Shown one piece after another: positions 41,800 through 50,473 of a stretch of DNA of 64,000 nt. The notes under the pieces were generated by a model, which ran no database searches, was not told the DNA's origin, and was given only the letters and a program-made list of their open reading frames with translations. The stretch covers positions 1-64,000 of the forward strand of contig DDPE01000048.1 in NCBI GenBank assembly GCA_002342035.1, written 5' to 3'. The position numbers and the translations under genes were made by a program. This DNA comes from Asticcacaulis sp. UBA2476. GTDB taxonomy: Bacteria > Pseudomonadota > Alphaproteobacteria > Caulobacterales > Caulobacteraceae. The stretch's first letter is position 1. The number at the start of each line of letters is the position of its first letter.

Positions 41800-42996
41800 A
41801 TGTCAAATGCCGACCACAGCCTGATCAGCGCCCTTCCGCAGGACTGGCGTGACGCAACCCTGATGGGTCGCATCCTTCTGCCGGAAGGCCCAACGCCCGT
41901 TATGGTTCGCGGTGGTAAGGTCTATGACATGACGCCGGTGGCGCCGACCGTGGCGCAACTGATGGCGGTGTGGCCTGAAAAGGGCGCGCCTACGGGTGGT
42001 AAACTGCTCGGTGACCTCGAAGGCTTTAACTTCACGACCACATGGTCGGGTGAGGCGTCTGCGGACAAACTGCTGTCGCCGATTGATCTGCAATGCGTCA
42101 AGGCGGCGGGCGTGACATTTGCGGTCTCGGCGGTTGAGCGCGTGATCGAAGAACGCGCCCGCGGCGATGCCGATAAGGCGCAAGGCATCCGTGATGCCCT
42201 GAAAGAGCGTATCGGGGCCGATATCCGCTCGGTCGTGCCGGGTTCTGATGATGCCGCCAAGTTAAAAGACGCCCTGATCGCCGATGGCATGTGGTCGCAA
42301 TACCTCGAAGTCGCGATTGGCCCTGACGCCGAAGTCTTCACCAAAGGGCCGGTGCTGTCATCTATCGGCTGGGGCGATGAGGTTGGTATTCGATCCGACT
42401 CGACCTGGAATAATCCTGAACCTGAAGTGGTTTTGGTAGTTGATCCGAAGGGCCGCCCCTTGGGGGCCATGCTCGGCAACGATGTCAATCTGCGTTGCTT
42501 TGAAGGGCGTTCGGCGCTGCTGCTGGGCAAGGCCAAGGACAATAACGCTTCGACCGGCCTTGGGCCGTTCATCCGCATGTTCGACGATACGTTTGGCATT
42601 GACGATGTCCGTCAGGCCAAGCTTGATCTCGATATCACCGGCCCCGAAGGCTACGTGCTTAAGGGCAAGTCGAGCATGACCGAGATCAGCCGCGATCCGC
42701 TGGAACTGGTGCGCCAGACCCTGAGCGAGCATCAATATCCCGACGGTTTCATCCTGATGATGGGCACGCTGTTTGCTCCGACCCAGGACCGTGATGTTCC
42801 CGGACGTGGTTTTACCCATAAGATCGGCGATATCGTCAGCGTATCCTCACCGAAACTTGGGACGCTTACCAACCGCGTGGTGACCTCGAAAGAGGCTAAG
42901 CCGTGGGCCTACGGCATTGTTGATCTGATGCAAAATCTGGCCGGGCGTGGCCTGCTGAATACCAAAAAAGTACAGCCGCACGACGCGGTCGCGTAA
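41800..42996 (+). CDS. xylX: 2-keto-3-deoxy-D-xylonate dehydratase-like FAH-family protein (XylX)
   Basis: This 398-residue fumarylacetoacetate-hydrolase-family protein starts at ATG 41800 with AAGG just before it; the frame extends upstream to 41737 without better support. Diagnostic parts are LPQDWRDATLMGRI, PEPEVVLVVDPKGRPLGAMLGNDVNLR (metal-site region) and MMGTLFAPTQDRD. In Caulobacter the homologue XylX converts 2-keto-3-deoxyxylonate to alpha-ketoglutarate semialdehyde in the Weimberg pathway. It is first in an operon with xylB, xylC and xylD. The semialdehyde dehydrogenase gene (xylA) that stands between xylX and xylB in C. crescentus is absent. Confidence 0.9.
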   Translation: MSNADHSLISALPQDWRDATLMGRILLPEGPTPVMVRGGKVYDMTPVAPTVAQLMAVWPEKGAPTGGKLLGDLEGFNFTTTWSGEASADKLLSPIDLQCVKAAGVTFAVSAVERVIEERARGDADKAQGIRDALKERIGADIRSVVPGSDDAAKLKDALIADGMWSQYLEVAIGPDAEVFTKGPVLSSIGWGDEVGIRSDSTWNNPEPEVVLVVDPKGRPLGAMLGNDVNLRCFEGRSALLLGKAKDNNASTGLGPFIRMFDDTFGIDDVRQAKLDLDITGPEGYVLKGKSSMTEISRDPLELVRQTLSEHQYPDGFILMMGTLFAPTQDRDVPGRGFTHKIGDIVSVSSPKLGTLTNRVVTSKEAKPWAYGIVDLMQNLAGRGLLNTKKVQPHDAVA

Positions 42997-43030
42997 AAAA
43001 TAAATACAACTAAAGAAAGTATGGGGACCG

Positions 43031-43780
43031 ATGTCGTCGGCAATCTATCCAAGCCTTAAAGGTAAAAAAGTTCTCATCACGGGCGGCGGTTCCGGCATCG
43101 GGGCGGGTCTTGTGACGGCCTTTGTGCAGCAAGGCGCGCGCGTTCATTTTATCGATCTGGTCGATGAGGTATCGGCCACGCTTGATACTGGCGTGCTGGG
43201 TGTTGCGCCCACATTCTATAAGTGCGATCTGACCGACACGCCTGCGTTGGAGGCGACACTGGCCGCTGTTTTGGCCGATGGGCCGGTCAGCATCCTGCTG
43301 AACAATGCCGCCCGCGATGACCGTCATACCCTGTCAGAAGTGACTTCGGAATTTTTCGATAAGAACATCGCCGTCAACTTGAAACATCTGGCTATGACGA
43401 CGCGCGTGATTGCGCCGGGCATGAAGTCGGCCGGTGGCGGGGCGATCATCAATTTCGGCTCGATATCCTGGCATCTGGGACTGCCGGATCTGGTGCTTTA
43501 TGAAACCGCCAAGGCCGGTATTGAGGGCATGACCCGCGCGCTGGCGCGTGAGCTTGGCCCGGATAATATCCGCGTGACCTCGATCATTCCGGGCAATGTC
43601 AAAACCCCGCGCCAGATGAAGTGGTACACGCCCGAAGGTGAACGCCAGATCGTCGAATCGCAATGTCTGCCGGGTCGGATCGAGCCTAAGCATGTGGCGT
43701 CGCTGGCGCTGTTTCTGGCGTCGGACGATGCCTCGCTGTGCACCGGTCATGGCTACTGGATTGATGCGGGATGGCGCTAG
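43031..43780 (+). CDS. xylB: D-xylose 1-dehydrogenase, SDR family (XylB)
   Basis: This 249-residue short-chain dehydrogenase begins MSSAIYPSLKGKKVLITGGGSGIGAGL, almost word for word as in C. crescentus XylB. The coenzyme loop GGGSGIGAG, NNAARDDRH, the catalytic FGSISWHLGL...YETAK (Ser, Tyr, Lys) and the final CTGHGYWIDAGWR are intact. It oxidises D-xylose to xylono-1,4-lactone with NAD. The gene starts 34 bases after xylX. Confidence 0.95.
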   Translation: MSSAIYPSLKGKKVLITGGGSGIGAGLVTAFVQQGARVHFIDLVDEVSATLDTGVLGVAPTFYKCDLTDTPALEATLAAVLADGPVSILLNNAARDDRHTLSEVTSEFFDKNIAVNLKHLAMTTRVIAPGMKSAGGGAIINFGSISWHLGLPDLVLYETAKAGIEGMTRALARELGPDNIRVTSIIPGNVKTPRQMKWYTPEGERQIVESQCLPGRIEPKHVASLALFLASDDASLCTGHGYWIDAGWR

Positions 43781-43875
43781 GGATTTCACCGGAAAGTTTG
43801 GCGCGGCGCGCCAATACGTTTTCGGTGGGCCCTAAAAAAGAATAAAAACGCGGGCCAGAAATGCAGGACGGAAAC

Positions 43876-44808
43876 ATGAGCGGCAATTTTGAGGTCACCT
43901 GCGTCTGGGACTTAAAGGCCACGCTGGGCGAAGGTCCGATCTGGTCGGCCAAGGACCATGCTGTCTGGTTCGTTGATATCAAATCCTCGAAAATCCATCG
44001 CTATGATGTCAGCATCGGCTCAAAGCAGTCCTGGACCGCGCCGTCGCCGTGCGGCTTTATCGCCCCGCGTAAACGCGGCGGGTTTGTGGTCGGCTGCAAG
44101 ACCGGGCTTTATCTGTTTGAACCCAAAATCGGTGAGTTTACACTGCTGACCCACATCGAACCGCACCTGCCGGGCAATCGCCTCAATGACGGCTTTGTCG
44201 ATGCCAAAGGCCGCCTATGGTTCGGATCGATGGATGATAATGAAAATCATCCGACCGGCGCGCTCTACCGCTATGATGCGCGGGGATTAAAGAAAATGGA
44301 TGATGACTATATCATCACTAATGGCCCGGCGGTCAGCCCCGATGGCAAAACCCTCTATCACAACGATACTCTGAAAAAAGTCATCTACGCCTTTGATCTG
44401 GATGACGACGGTGAGATCGCGGGCAAGCGTATCTTTGCGCGGCTGGATGCAGAGGGCATACCGCGCTCAAGCAGCGACAGCGGTAGCGCAACTAAAAATC
44501 CCCACGGCGAAGGCTATATGGACGGGCTTGTGGTCGACAGTGCGGGCAATGTCTGGAATGCGCTGTTCTTTGGCTGGGGCGTCAACTGCTATGCCCCCGA
44601 TGGCCGCCTGATCCGCCGCGTCAAGTTCCCGGTGTCCAACGTCACCAAGATCGCCTTTGGCGGGCGCGATCTGAAAACCGTTTACGCCACCACCGCTGCC
44701 AAGGGATTGTCCGCAGACGACATCGCCGCCCAACCTCTGGCCGGTGGCCTGTTTAGTTTTGAAGCCGATATTTCCGGCCAACCGCAATATGAGATTGATC
44801 ATGTCTAA
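43876..44808 (+). CDS. xylC: Xylono-lactonase, SMP-30/gluconolactonase family (XylC)
   Basis: This 310-residue six-bladed propeller starts at ATG 43876 (AGGACGGA upstream); the frame extends to 43861. Family blocks are VWDLKATLGEGPIW with the metal-binding Glu, RLNDGFVDAKGRLWFGSMDD, YITNGPAVSPDGKTLYHNDTL and GYMDGLVVDSAGNVWNA. It hydrolyses xylonolactone to xylonate. Compared with C. crescentus XylC it has a Ser/Gly-rich insertion near residue 205 (PRSSSDSGSATKNPHGEG). It overlaps xylD by eight bases. Confidence 0.93.
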   Translation: MSGNFEVTCVWDLKATLGEGPIWSAKDHAVWFVDIKSSKIHRYDVSIGSKQSWTAPSPCGFIAPRKRGGFVVGCKTGLYLFEPKIGEFTLLTHIEPHLPGNRLNDGFVDAKGRLWFGSMDDNENHPTGALYRYDARGLKKMDDDYIITNGPAVSPDGKTLYHNDTLKKVIYAFDLDDDGEIAGKRIFARLDAEGIPRSSSDSGSATKNPHGEGYMDGLVVDSAGNVWNALFFGWGVNCYAPDGRLIRRVKFPVSNVTKIAFGGRDLKTVYATTAAKGLSADDIAAQPLAGGLFSFEADISGQPQYEIDHV

Positions 44809-46588
44809 GCGCATACCCGCCACACCCAATGGCCGTTTCCGCTCGCAGGAATGGTTCGAAGCCCCCGGTCATATTGATATGGCCGCGCTCTACCTTGAGC
44901 GGTTTATGAATTACGGCCTGACGCCAGCGGAGTTGCGCTCAGGTCGTCCGATCATCGGCATCGCTCAGACGGGGTCGGACATATCGCCGTGTAACCGCAT
45001 CCACCTGGATCTGGCGGACCGCGTTAAGGCCGGTATCCGCGATGCGGGCGGGATTCCGATGGAGTTTCCGTGTCATCCGATCTTTGAAAACTGCCGCAGA
45101 CCAACGGCGGCCATCGATCGTAACCTCAGCTACATGACGATGATCGAGATCCTGCACGGCTATCCGATCGATGCGGTGGTGCTGACGACGGGTTGCGATA
45201 AGACGACTCCGGCGGGCATCATGGCCGCCACAGCCGTTGATATTCCGGCCATTGTCCTGTCGGGCGGGCCGATGCTGGATGGCCACCACGAAGGCGATTT
45301 GGTCGGCTCCGGCACAGTTATCTGGCGGTCGCGTCGTAAGCTGGCGGCGGGGCAAATGACCGAGGATGAATTTATCGAAGCCGCCGCCGCCTCGGCCCCG
45401 TCCGCGGGGCATTGCAACACCATGGGCACGGCCTCGACCATGAATGCGGTGGCGGAAACGCTTGGGCTGTCACTGCCCGGCTGTTCGGCCATCCCGGCGC
45501 CCTATCGTGAGCGCGGGCAGATGGCCTATGAGACCGGTAAACGCATCGTTGAGATGGCGTGGGAAGACTTAAAGCCGTCGAAAATCCTGACCCGCAACTC
45601 GTTCCTCAACGCCATTGCGCTCGTCGCCGCTGTCGGCGGGTCGACCAATGCCCAGCCGCATATTGTGGCCATGGCTCGCCATGCCGGGGTTGAACTGACC
45701 GATCAGGACTGGATGGCCGCCTATGATATTCCGCTGATCCTCAACATGCAGCCCGCGGGTAAGTATCTGGGCGAGCGCTTCCACCGTGCGGGCGGGGTTC
45801 CGGCTATTCATGTCGAACTGCTTAAAGAAAACCTGATCGACGGGGATGCCAAAACCATTACCGGCAAGACGATTGCGGAAAACATTGTCGGGCGCGAAAC
45901 CAAAGACCGCGAGATGATCTATACGGTCGCGGAACCGATGATGGAGCGCGCCGGGTTCCTGGTGCTCAAAGGCAATCTGTTTGACTTTGCGATCATGAAA
46001 ACCAGCGTGATCTCCGATGAATTCCGCACGCGCTATCTGTCCACGCCGGGCCAGGAAAACATCTTTGAGGCCAAGGCGGTCGTGTTTGATGGCTCAACCG
46101 ATTACCATGAACGCATCAATGATCCCTCGCTGAACATTGACGAAAACACCATTCTGGTCATCCGTGGCTCCGGCCCGGTCGGCTGGCCCGGATCGGCTGA
46201 GGTCGTCAATATGCAGCCGCCCGATGCCCTGCTGAAGCGCGGCATTACGTCCTTGCCGACTCTGGGTGATGGCCGTCAGTCGGGAACAGCGGATTCGCCG
46301 TCGATCCTCAACGCGTCACCCGAAAGTGCGGTCGGGGGCGGTCTGGCCTGGTTACGCACCGGCGATATCATCCGCATCGACATCAATACCGGTGCTTGTG
46401 ACGCGCTGGTGGCCGATGACGTTATCGCGGCGCGTAAAGCCGAGGGTATCCCGGCCTATCCGGCCAGCATGACGCCGTGGCAGGAAATCTACCGCCAGAC
46501 GGTCGGTCAGTTGCACACGGGCGCTGTCATGGAACCGGCGTTGAAATTCACCCATATCGCCGATCAGATGCCGCGCCATAATCATTAA
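44801..46588 (+). CDS. xylD: D-xylonate dehydratase, IlvD/Edd family (XylD)
   Basis: This 595-residue protein starts at ATG 44801 inside the xylC 3' end. IlvD/Edd features include TGSDISPCNRIHLDL and VLTTGCDKTTPAG, with the cysteines that hold the iron-sulfur cluster, SAGHCNTMGTASTMNA and the C-terminal GDGRQSGTADSPSILNASPESA. It ends PRHNH like C. crescentus XylD. It dehydrates D-xylonate to 2-keto-3-deoxyxylonate, the substrate of XylX. It closes the xylXBCD operon; no terminator is obvious after it. Confidence 0.95.
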   Translation: MSKRIPATPNGRFRSQEWFEAPGHIDMAALYLERFMNYGLTPAELRSGRPIIGIAQTGSDISPCNRIHLDLADRVKAGIRDAGGIPMEFPCHPIFENCRRPTAAIDRNLSYMTMIEILHGYPIDAVVLTTGCDKTTPAGIMAATAVDIPAIVLSGGPMLDGHHEGDLVGSGTVIWRSRRKLAAGQMTEDEFIEAAAASAPSAGHCNTMGTASTMNAVAETLGLSLPGCSAIPAPYRERGQMAYETGKRIVEMAWEDLKPSKILTRNSFLNAIALVAAVGGSTNAQPHIVAMARHAGVELTDQDWMAAYDIPLILNMQPAGKYLGERFHRAGGVPAIHVELLKENLIDGDAKTITGKTIAENIVGRETKDREMIYTVAEPMMERAGFLVLKGNLFDFAIMKTSVISDEFRTRYLSTPGQENIFEAKAVVFDGSTDYHERINDPSLNIDENTILVIRGSGPVGWPGSAEVVNMQPPDALLKRGITSLPTLGDGRQSGTADSPSILNASPESAVGGGLAWLRTGDIIRIDINTGACDALVADDVIAARKAEGIPAYPASMTPWQEIYRQTVGQLHTGAVMEPALKFTHIADQMPRHNH

Positions 46589-46665
46589 TTTAGGTTGAAA
46601 TAACGGGAGAAATCCCGGCAGTGGCGGCTCATTTTCTCGCGAACAAGGGTGTATTGGCTTGAAAA

Positions 46666-46679
46666 TGACAGCGCTGCCA
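46666..46679. promoter_or_regulatory. LacI-type operator before the sugar symporter
   Basis: TGACAGCGCTGCCA has the AGCGCT core and matches the palindrome at 27554 and 41662 in pattern. It follows TTGGCTTGAAAA and lies 160 bases before the symporter start. A weaker copy, TGTGTGCGCTGACA, is at 46776-46789. Confidence 0.65.
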
Positions 46680-46839
46680 TTCATAGATTTGAGACCGATA
46701 CACGCGCGGGCAACAACGCTTAATTTCCGCACATAAGCGCGACGGATCAGAGGAGGGCGCAGGCAACCAAGCGGCTGTGTGCGCTGACACAACAGGTGCA
46801 TCACCATAATGGGGATGGCCTTCAGGAAGGAAGCTATCA

Positions 46840-48276
46840 ATGACCTCATCACAGGTTAAGGTGAATATGGGGCTTGTCATGGGGTTGGCGATTGGTGCCG
46901 CTCTGGGGGGCCTTTTGTTCGGCTACGACACCGCCGTTATTTCGGGTGCCGAAGCCTCAATCAAGCACAACTACATCCTGCCGAATATGGCCTGGGATGA
47001 AACCCAAAAGAATTTCTTTCATGGTCTGGCGGTCGGTATTGCGCTGCTGGGCTGCGTGATCGGCTCGGCCATCGCAGGCCCCCTGGCCACCAAGTTCGGC
47101 CGCCGTGTCGGCATGATGATTGCGGCGGCTCTGTTTTTCGTATCGTCCATTATGTCAGGCTTTCCGGAAACCTTTATCGCGCCTATGGGCACACTGGGCG
47201 TCGATACCCTGTGGCCCTATATGATTTACCGCGTCTTTGGCGGGATCGCGATTGGTATGGCCTCGCTGATTTCACCGATGTACATCGCTGAAATCGCGCC
47301 GGCGAAGCATCGGGGTTTGCTGGTGTCTTTGCAACAGATCGCGATCGTGGTTGGCATTACACTGGTCTATTTCGTCAATATGAAAATTGCCGAAGCGGGC
47401 AATGGTGATGACACCTGGATCCATGCGCTTGGCTGGCGCTACATGCTGGCCTCGTGCGCCATTCCGGCGGCGATGTTCCTGACGGCGGCGTTCCTGATGC
47501 CGGATACGCCGCGCTGGTACATGATGAAGGGCCATGAGGCCAAGGCCGAAAAGCTTTTGCATGAACTGAACGACCCGGAGACCGCCAAGGCGACTATGGA
47601 TGAAATCCGCGGCAGCCTTGTCAACCATTCGGGTAAGCTGTTGTCGTTTGGTTCAGGGGTTCTGGTGGTCGGGATTTTGCTGTCGGTGTTTCAGCAGGTC
47701 GTGGGTATCAATGCCGTGCTCTATTACGCGCCGAGCATGTTCAAAAACGTCGGCATGGAAACCAATGCGGCCATGTTGCAAACCGTCATTATGGGCGTGG
47801 CGATGGTGGTGTTCACCATTATCGCTCTGTTCACCGTCGATAACTGGGGTCGCAAGCCGCTGTTGATCCTCGGTGCCGTGGTCATGGCCGTATCGCTGTT
47901 TTTCTTAGGTTATCTGTATCAGACCCACCAACAGGGCATGATCTTTCTGGTGACCGCAATTGTCTATATCGCCGGGTTCTCTCTGTCGTGGGGGCCGATT
48001 GTGTGGGTGCTGCTGGCGGAAATGTTCCCCAATTCTATCAAGGGTACGGCCATGTCGATTGCGGTCGCGGCGCAGTGGATCGCCAACTATATCGTGTCGC
48101 AAACCTTCCCGATGATGGACGGTAATTCGACGCTGATCGCGTTGTTTAACCACGGTTTTTCGTTCTATGTCTACGGGGCGTTCTCGGTTCTGGCGGCGAT
48201 ATTCGTGTGGAAGTTCGTGCCCGAAACCAAGGGTAAGACTTTGGAGGCCATCGAAGGCCTCTGGAAAAAGCACTGA
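46840..48276 (+). CDS. MFS sugar:H+ symporter (XylE-like)
   Basis: This 478-residue sugar-porter family protein has 12 predicted membrane segments. It carries GGLLFGYDTAVISGAE in helix 1, FGRRVGM in the first loop, PDTPRWYMMKG after helix 6, VFQQVVGINAVLYYAPSMF in helix 7 (sugar-binding Gln-Gln and Asn) and the closing PETKGKTLE. These match XylE/AraE/GLUT-like porters. AGGAAG precedes the ATG. Its position after xylXBCD and under its own LacI-type operator suggests D-xylose or a related pentose/hexose as substrate. Confidence 0.92.
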   Translation: MTSSQVKVNMGLVMGLAIGAALGGLLFGYDTAVISGAEASIKHNYILPNMAWDETQKNFFHGLAVGIALLGCVIGSAIAGPLATKFGRRVGMMIAAALFFVSSIMSGFPETFIAPMGTLGVDTLWPYMIYRVFGGIAIGMASLISPMYIAEIAPAKHRGLLVSLQQIAIVVGITLVYFVNMKIAEAGNGDDTWIHALGWRYMLASCAIPAAMFLTAAFLMPDTPRWYMMKGHEAKAEKLLHELNDPETAKATMDEIRGSLVNHSGKLLSFGSGVLVVGILLSVFQQVVGINAVLYYAPSMFKNVGMETNAAMLQTVIMGVAMVVFTIIALFTVDNWGRKPLLILGAVVMAVSLFFLGYLYQTHQQGMIFLVTAIVYIAGFSLSWGPIVWVLLAEMFPNSIKGTAMSIAVAAQWIANYIVSQTFPMMDGNSTLIALFNHGFSFYVYGAFSVLAAIFVWKFVPETKGKTLEAIEGLWKKH

Positions 48277-48295
48277 TATTGGGGTAAGGTTGGCG

Positions 48296-48326
48296 AACGG
48301 CGGGGTTATCAGCCCCGCCGTTTTTG
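48296..48326 (+). terminator. Terminator after the sugar symporter
   Basis: AACGGCGGGG and CCCCGCCGTT form a perfect 10-base stem with a TTATCAG loop and a TTTTT tail, 20 bases after the stop. Confidence 0.9.
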
Positions 48327-48373
48327 ATTCAAAAAAAGATAAAAATAATAATGAAACCGGGAAAGACGCCATC

Positions 48374-49279
48374 ATGTCCAATAGTATTGAGGGGGATACC
48401 CTCACGCTGAGCCCTGCGCGCGACGCGCTGCGCACCCTCGTGGCTGGAGATACGCAGCTTAAGATCGCGCCGCATCTGGGGGCGTCTACCTTAAGCCTCA
48501 CCCACAAAGGGCGCGATTATTTGCGGCCCGCACCGCATGATGCGCACGATGTATTGCAGGCCGGAAATTTCCCGTTGGTGCCGTTTGCCAACCGCATCAA
48601 GAACGGCCATTTCACGCTCGGCACCAAAGACATTCAGCTTAAACCCAATCTGGGGGATCATCCTCATACTCTGCATGGTCAGGGCTGGCGCTCAAGCTGG
48701 CAGGTGGCGGAGGTATCCGATGCGCGCGCACGGCTGGTGTTCGATCACAGGTGCGGGGAGTGGCCGTGGGATTACCGCGCCGAAGTCATCTATGAACTGC
48801 GTGACGGGGGCTTAAGGATCTATCTGTCGGTGACCAATCTGTCGCCCTGCGCCATGCCCGCAGGCTTAGGCTTTCATCCCTATTTCCTGAAAACCCCGGC
48901 CACCCGCCTCAAGGCCCATGTCGAAGGGGTGTGGCTGTCGAGCGATGACTGCCTGCCGACCGAATGGCATGGCGGGGTCTATCGTGGCAAGGACTGGACG
49001 CGCGGGGATGTCGTCGATGCGGATCAGTTGCTCGATCACTGCCACACCGAATTTAATGGCCGGTTTGATATTTTTGAAGGCGATGAAGCGGTGGTGACGG
49101 TCAAGGCCTCACCCGACTGCCATTGGCTGCATATCTACGTGCCGCCGGGTGAGGATTTCTTTTGCGCCGAGCCGGTCAATCACATGCCCGACCCGTTCAA
49201 TAAACCCAATTCCGGCCTGAAATGCCTCAAGACCGGGGAACGGGCGATGATGTGGATGGACATGACCCTGCACGGGTGA
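48374..49279 (+). CDS. Aldose 1-epimerase (mutarotase) family protein
   Basis: This 301-residue protein starts at ATG 48374; the open frame runs back into the symporter gene but that part is not coding. The fold is galactose-mutarotase-like: PHLGASTLSLTHKGRDYLR, GNFPLVPFANRIKNGHF, HTLHGQGWR (catalytic His), GLGFHPYF (second His) and the late catalytic Glu region PPGEDFFCAEPVNHMPDPFN. It interconverts alpha and beta anomers so that released sugars fit the 1-dehydrogenases. It lies after a terminator, so it has its own promoter or relies on read-through. Confidence 0.9.
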   Translation: MSNSIEGDTLTLSPARDALRTLVAGDTQLKIAPHLGASTLSLTHKGRDYLRPAPHDAHDVLQAGNFPLVPFANRIKNGHFTLGTKDIQLKPNLGDHPHTLHGQGWRSSWQVAEVSDARARLVFDHRCGEWPWDYRAEVIYELRDGGLRIYLSVTNLSPCAMPAGLGFHPYFLKTPATRLKAHVEGVWLSSDDCLPTEWHGGVYRGKDWTRGDVVDADQLLDHCHTEFNGRFDIFEGDEAVVTVKASPDCHWLHIYVPPGEDFFCAEPVNHMPDPFNKPNSGLKCLKTGERAMMWMDMTLHG

Positions 49280-49291
49280 TTAGATCGCTGC

Positions 49292-49687
49292 ATGAAGAGA
49301 AACACTTTAGTCGCAACATTAGCTGCCCTGATAATGGCAATAGGCGCTTGGGGGGTATTTCCTCATATCATCTATGCTGCTTGCGCTGATGAAATGCCCG
49401 ACAAGTGGGACATAAATTACGAAAATCTGAGTATTCAGCAGGTATATGACGAAATAGGACCACCTGAAGAAGATGGCGGCGTAAAACAATTCCAAAATTG
49501 GGTTCAAAAGGAATGGTGGGGTTATAATCTTATCAAGATTGGTGCCGAAGATTTCAGATCAGATCGCACAGATTTCGATGTCTATTATAGCGTCCATGTT
49601 TATGGCCATAAGCAGCAGATTTTCTATGGGCCACCTGTAATTAAACATGTGGTCCTGAAACAGTCGGCTGCCTCTAAGCCTGATTGA
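49292..49687 (+). CDS. Hypothetical secreted protein
   Basis: This 131-residue protein begins with a signal peptide (about residues 1-30, LVATLAALIMAIGAWGVFPHIIYA). The mature part is rich in aromatic and acidic residues and includes LSIQQVYDEIGPPEEDG and VYYSVHVYGHKQQIFYG. The block LSIQQVYDEIGPP resembles the start of small BamE-like lipoprotein domains, but there is no lipobox and the match is too short to trust. The gene is clearly richer in A and T than its neighbours, a possible sign of acquisition. It lies 12 bases after the mutarotase gene. Confidence 0.6.
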   Translation: MKRNTLVATLAALIMAIGAWGVFPHIIYAACADEMPDKWDINYENLSIQQVYDEIGPPEEDGGVKQFQNWVQKEWWGYNLIKIGAEDFRSDRTDFDVYYSVHVYGHKQQIFYGPPVIKHVVLKQSAASKPD

Positions 49688-49689
49688 TC

Positions 49690-49731
49690 CACTCAAAATG
49701 TATTGGCGCGTTAGCGGCAAACTTTTGAGTG
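49690..49731. terminator. AT-rich hairpin between convergent genes
   Basis: CACTCAAAA and TTTTGAGTG are perfect 9-base arms around a 24-base loop. It lies between the convergent hypothetical gene and the SDR gene and may be a shared transcript end. Confidence 0.45.
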
Positions 49732-49737
49732 AGGGCT

Positions 49738-50472
49738 TTAATTCACCCAGCCGCCGTCGATAATATAGGGCTGGCCGGTTATAAAGGCGGATTCGTCAGA
49801 GCCTAAAAATACCGCCAGCGCCGCCAGCTCTTCGGCCTTGCCAAACCGGCCCATCGCCTGACGCGCTGTGAATTCGCTATAGGCCTTATCGAAATCGCCG
49901 GTGTCGCGCAGGCGTTGCAGCAGGGACGGGGTCTCGACCGTGCCGGGGCAGATGGCGTTGCAGCGGATGCCTTGGGCGACGAAATCGGCGGCCACAGCCT
50001 TGGTCAGGCCGATAACGGCGGCCTTGGTGGCGCAGTAGGCAAAGCGGTTGGGGATGCCTTTGATCGAAGAGGCGATCGACGACATGTTGATGATCGAGCC
50101 GCCGCCGTTCTTTATCATGTTCGGCAACACCGCGCGGATCAGGCGGTACTGGGCGGTGACGTTGAGGCTGTTGGAAAAGGCCCAGTCGTCTTCGTCGCAG
50201 TCAAGGATGGTGCCCGCGTGAACAAAGCCTGCGCAGTTATAAAGCACGTTGATGTTCGAAAATTCGGCGGCGATGGCCTTGATGGCCTCGGCATCGGTGA
50301 CATCCAGCTTTCGGGCGGTTACACCGGCGATGGCCGCCAGTTCAGCCAGTGAGGCGTCGTTAATATCGGCGGCGATGACATGCGCCCCTTCGCGCACATA
50401 AGCTTCGACGGTGGCGCGGCCAATGCCTTGTCCGGCGGCGGTGATCAGGGCGGTTTTGTTTTGCAGTCTCAT
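49738..50472 (-). CDS. SDR dehydrogenase, 2-keto-3-deoxy-L-fuconate dehydrogenase-like
   Basis: This 244-residue short-chain dehydrogenase has TAAGQGIGRATV as coenzyme loop, NCAGFVHAG, the catalytic Ser in MSSIASSIKG and Tyr-Lys in YCATKAAV, and IDGGWVN at the end. The sequence type is that of BDH2-like dehydrogenases acting on 2-keto-3-deoxy-L-fuconate in oxidative L-fucose breakdown. It is the last gene of a tightly packed five-gene operon with the AKR, split UxaA and Zn-alcohol dehydrogenase. The assignment rests on family and context. Confidence 0.85.
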   Translation of the reverse strand: MRLQNKTALITAAGQGIGRATVEAYVREGAHVIAADINDASLAELAAIAGVTARKLDVTDAEAIKAIAAEFSNINVLYNCAGFVHAGTILDCDEDDWAFSNSLNVTAQYRLIRAVLPNMIKNGGGSIINMSSIASSIKGIPNRFAYCATKAAVIGLTKAVAADFVAQGIRCNAICPGTVETPSLLQRLRDTGDFDKAYSEFTARQAMGRFGKAEELAALAVFLGSDESAFITGQPYIIDGGWVN

Positions 50473-50473
50473 G

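Noticed and set aside
48167..48373. Upstream extension of the aldose epimerase frame
   Set aside because: It overlaps the symporter gene and its terminator; the epimerase fold begins after ATG 48374.
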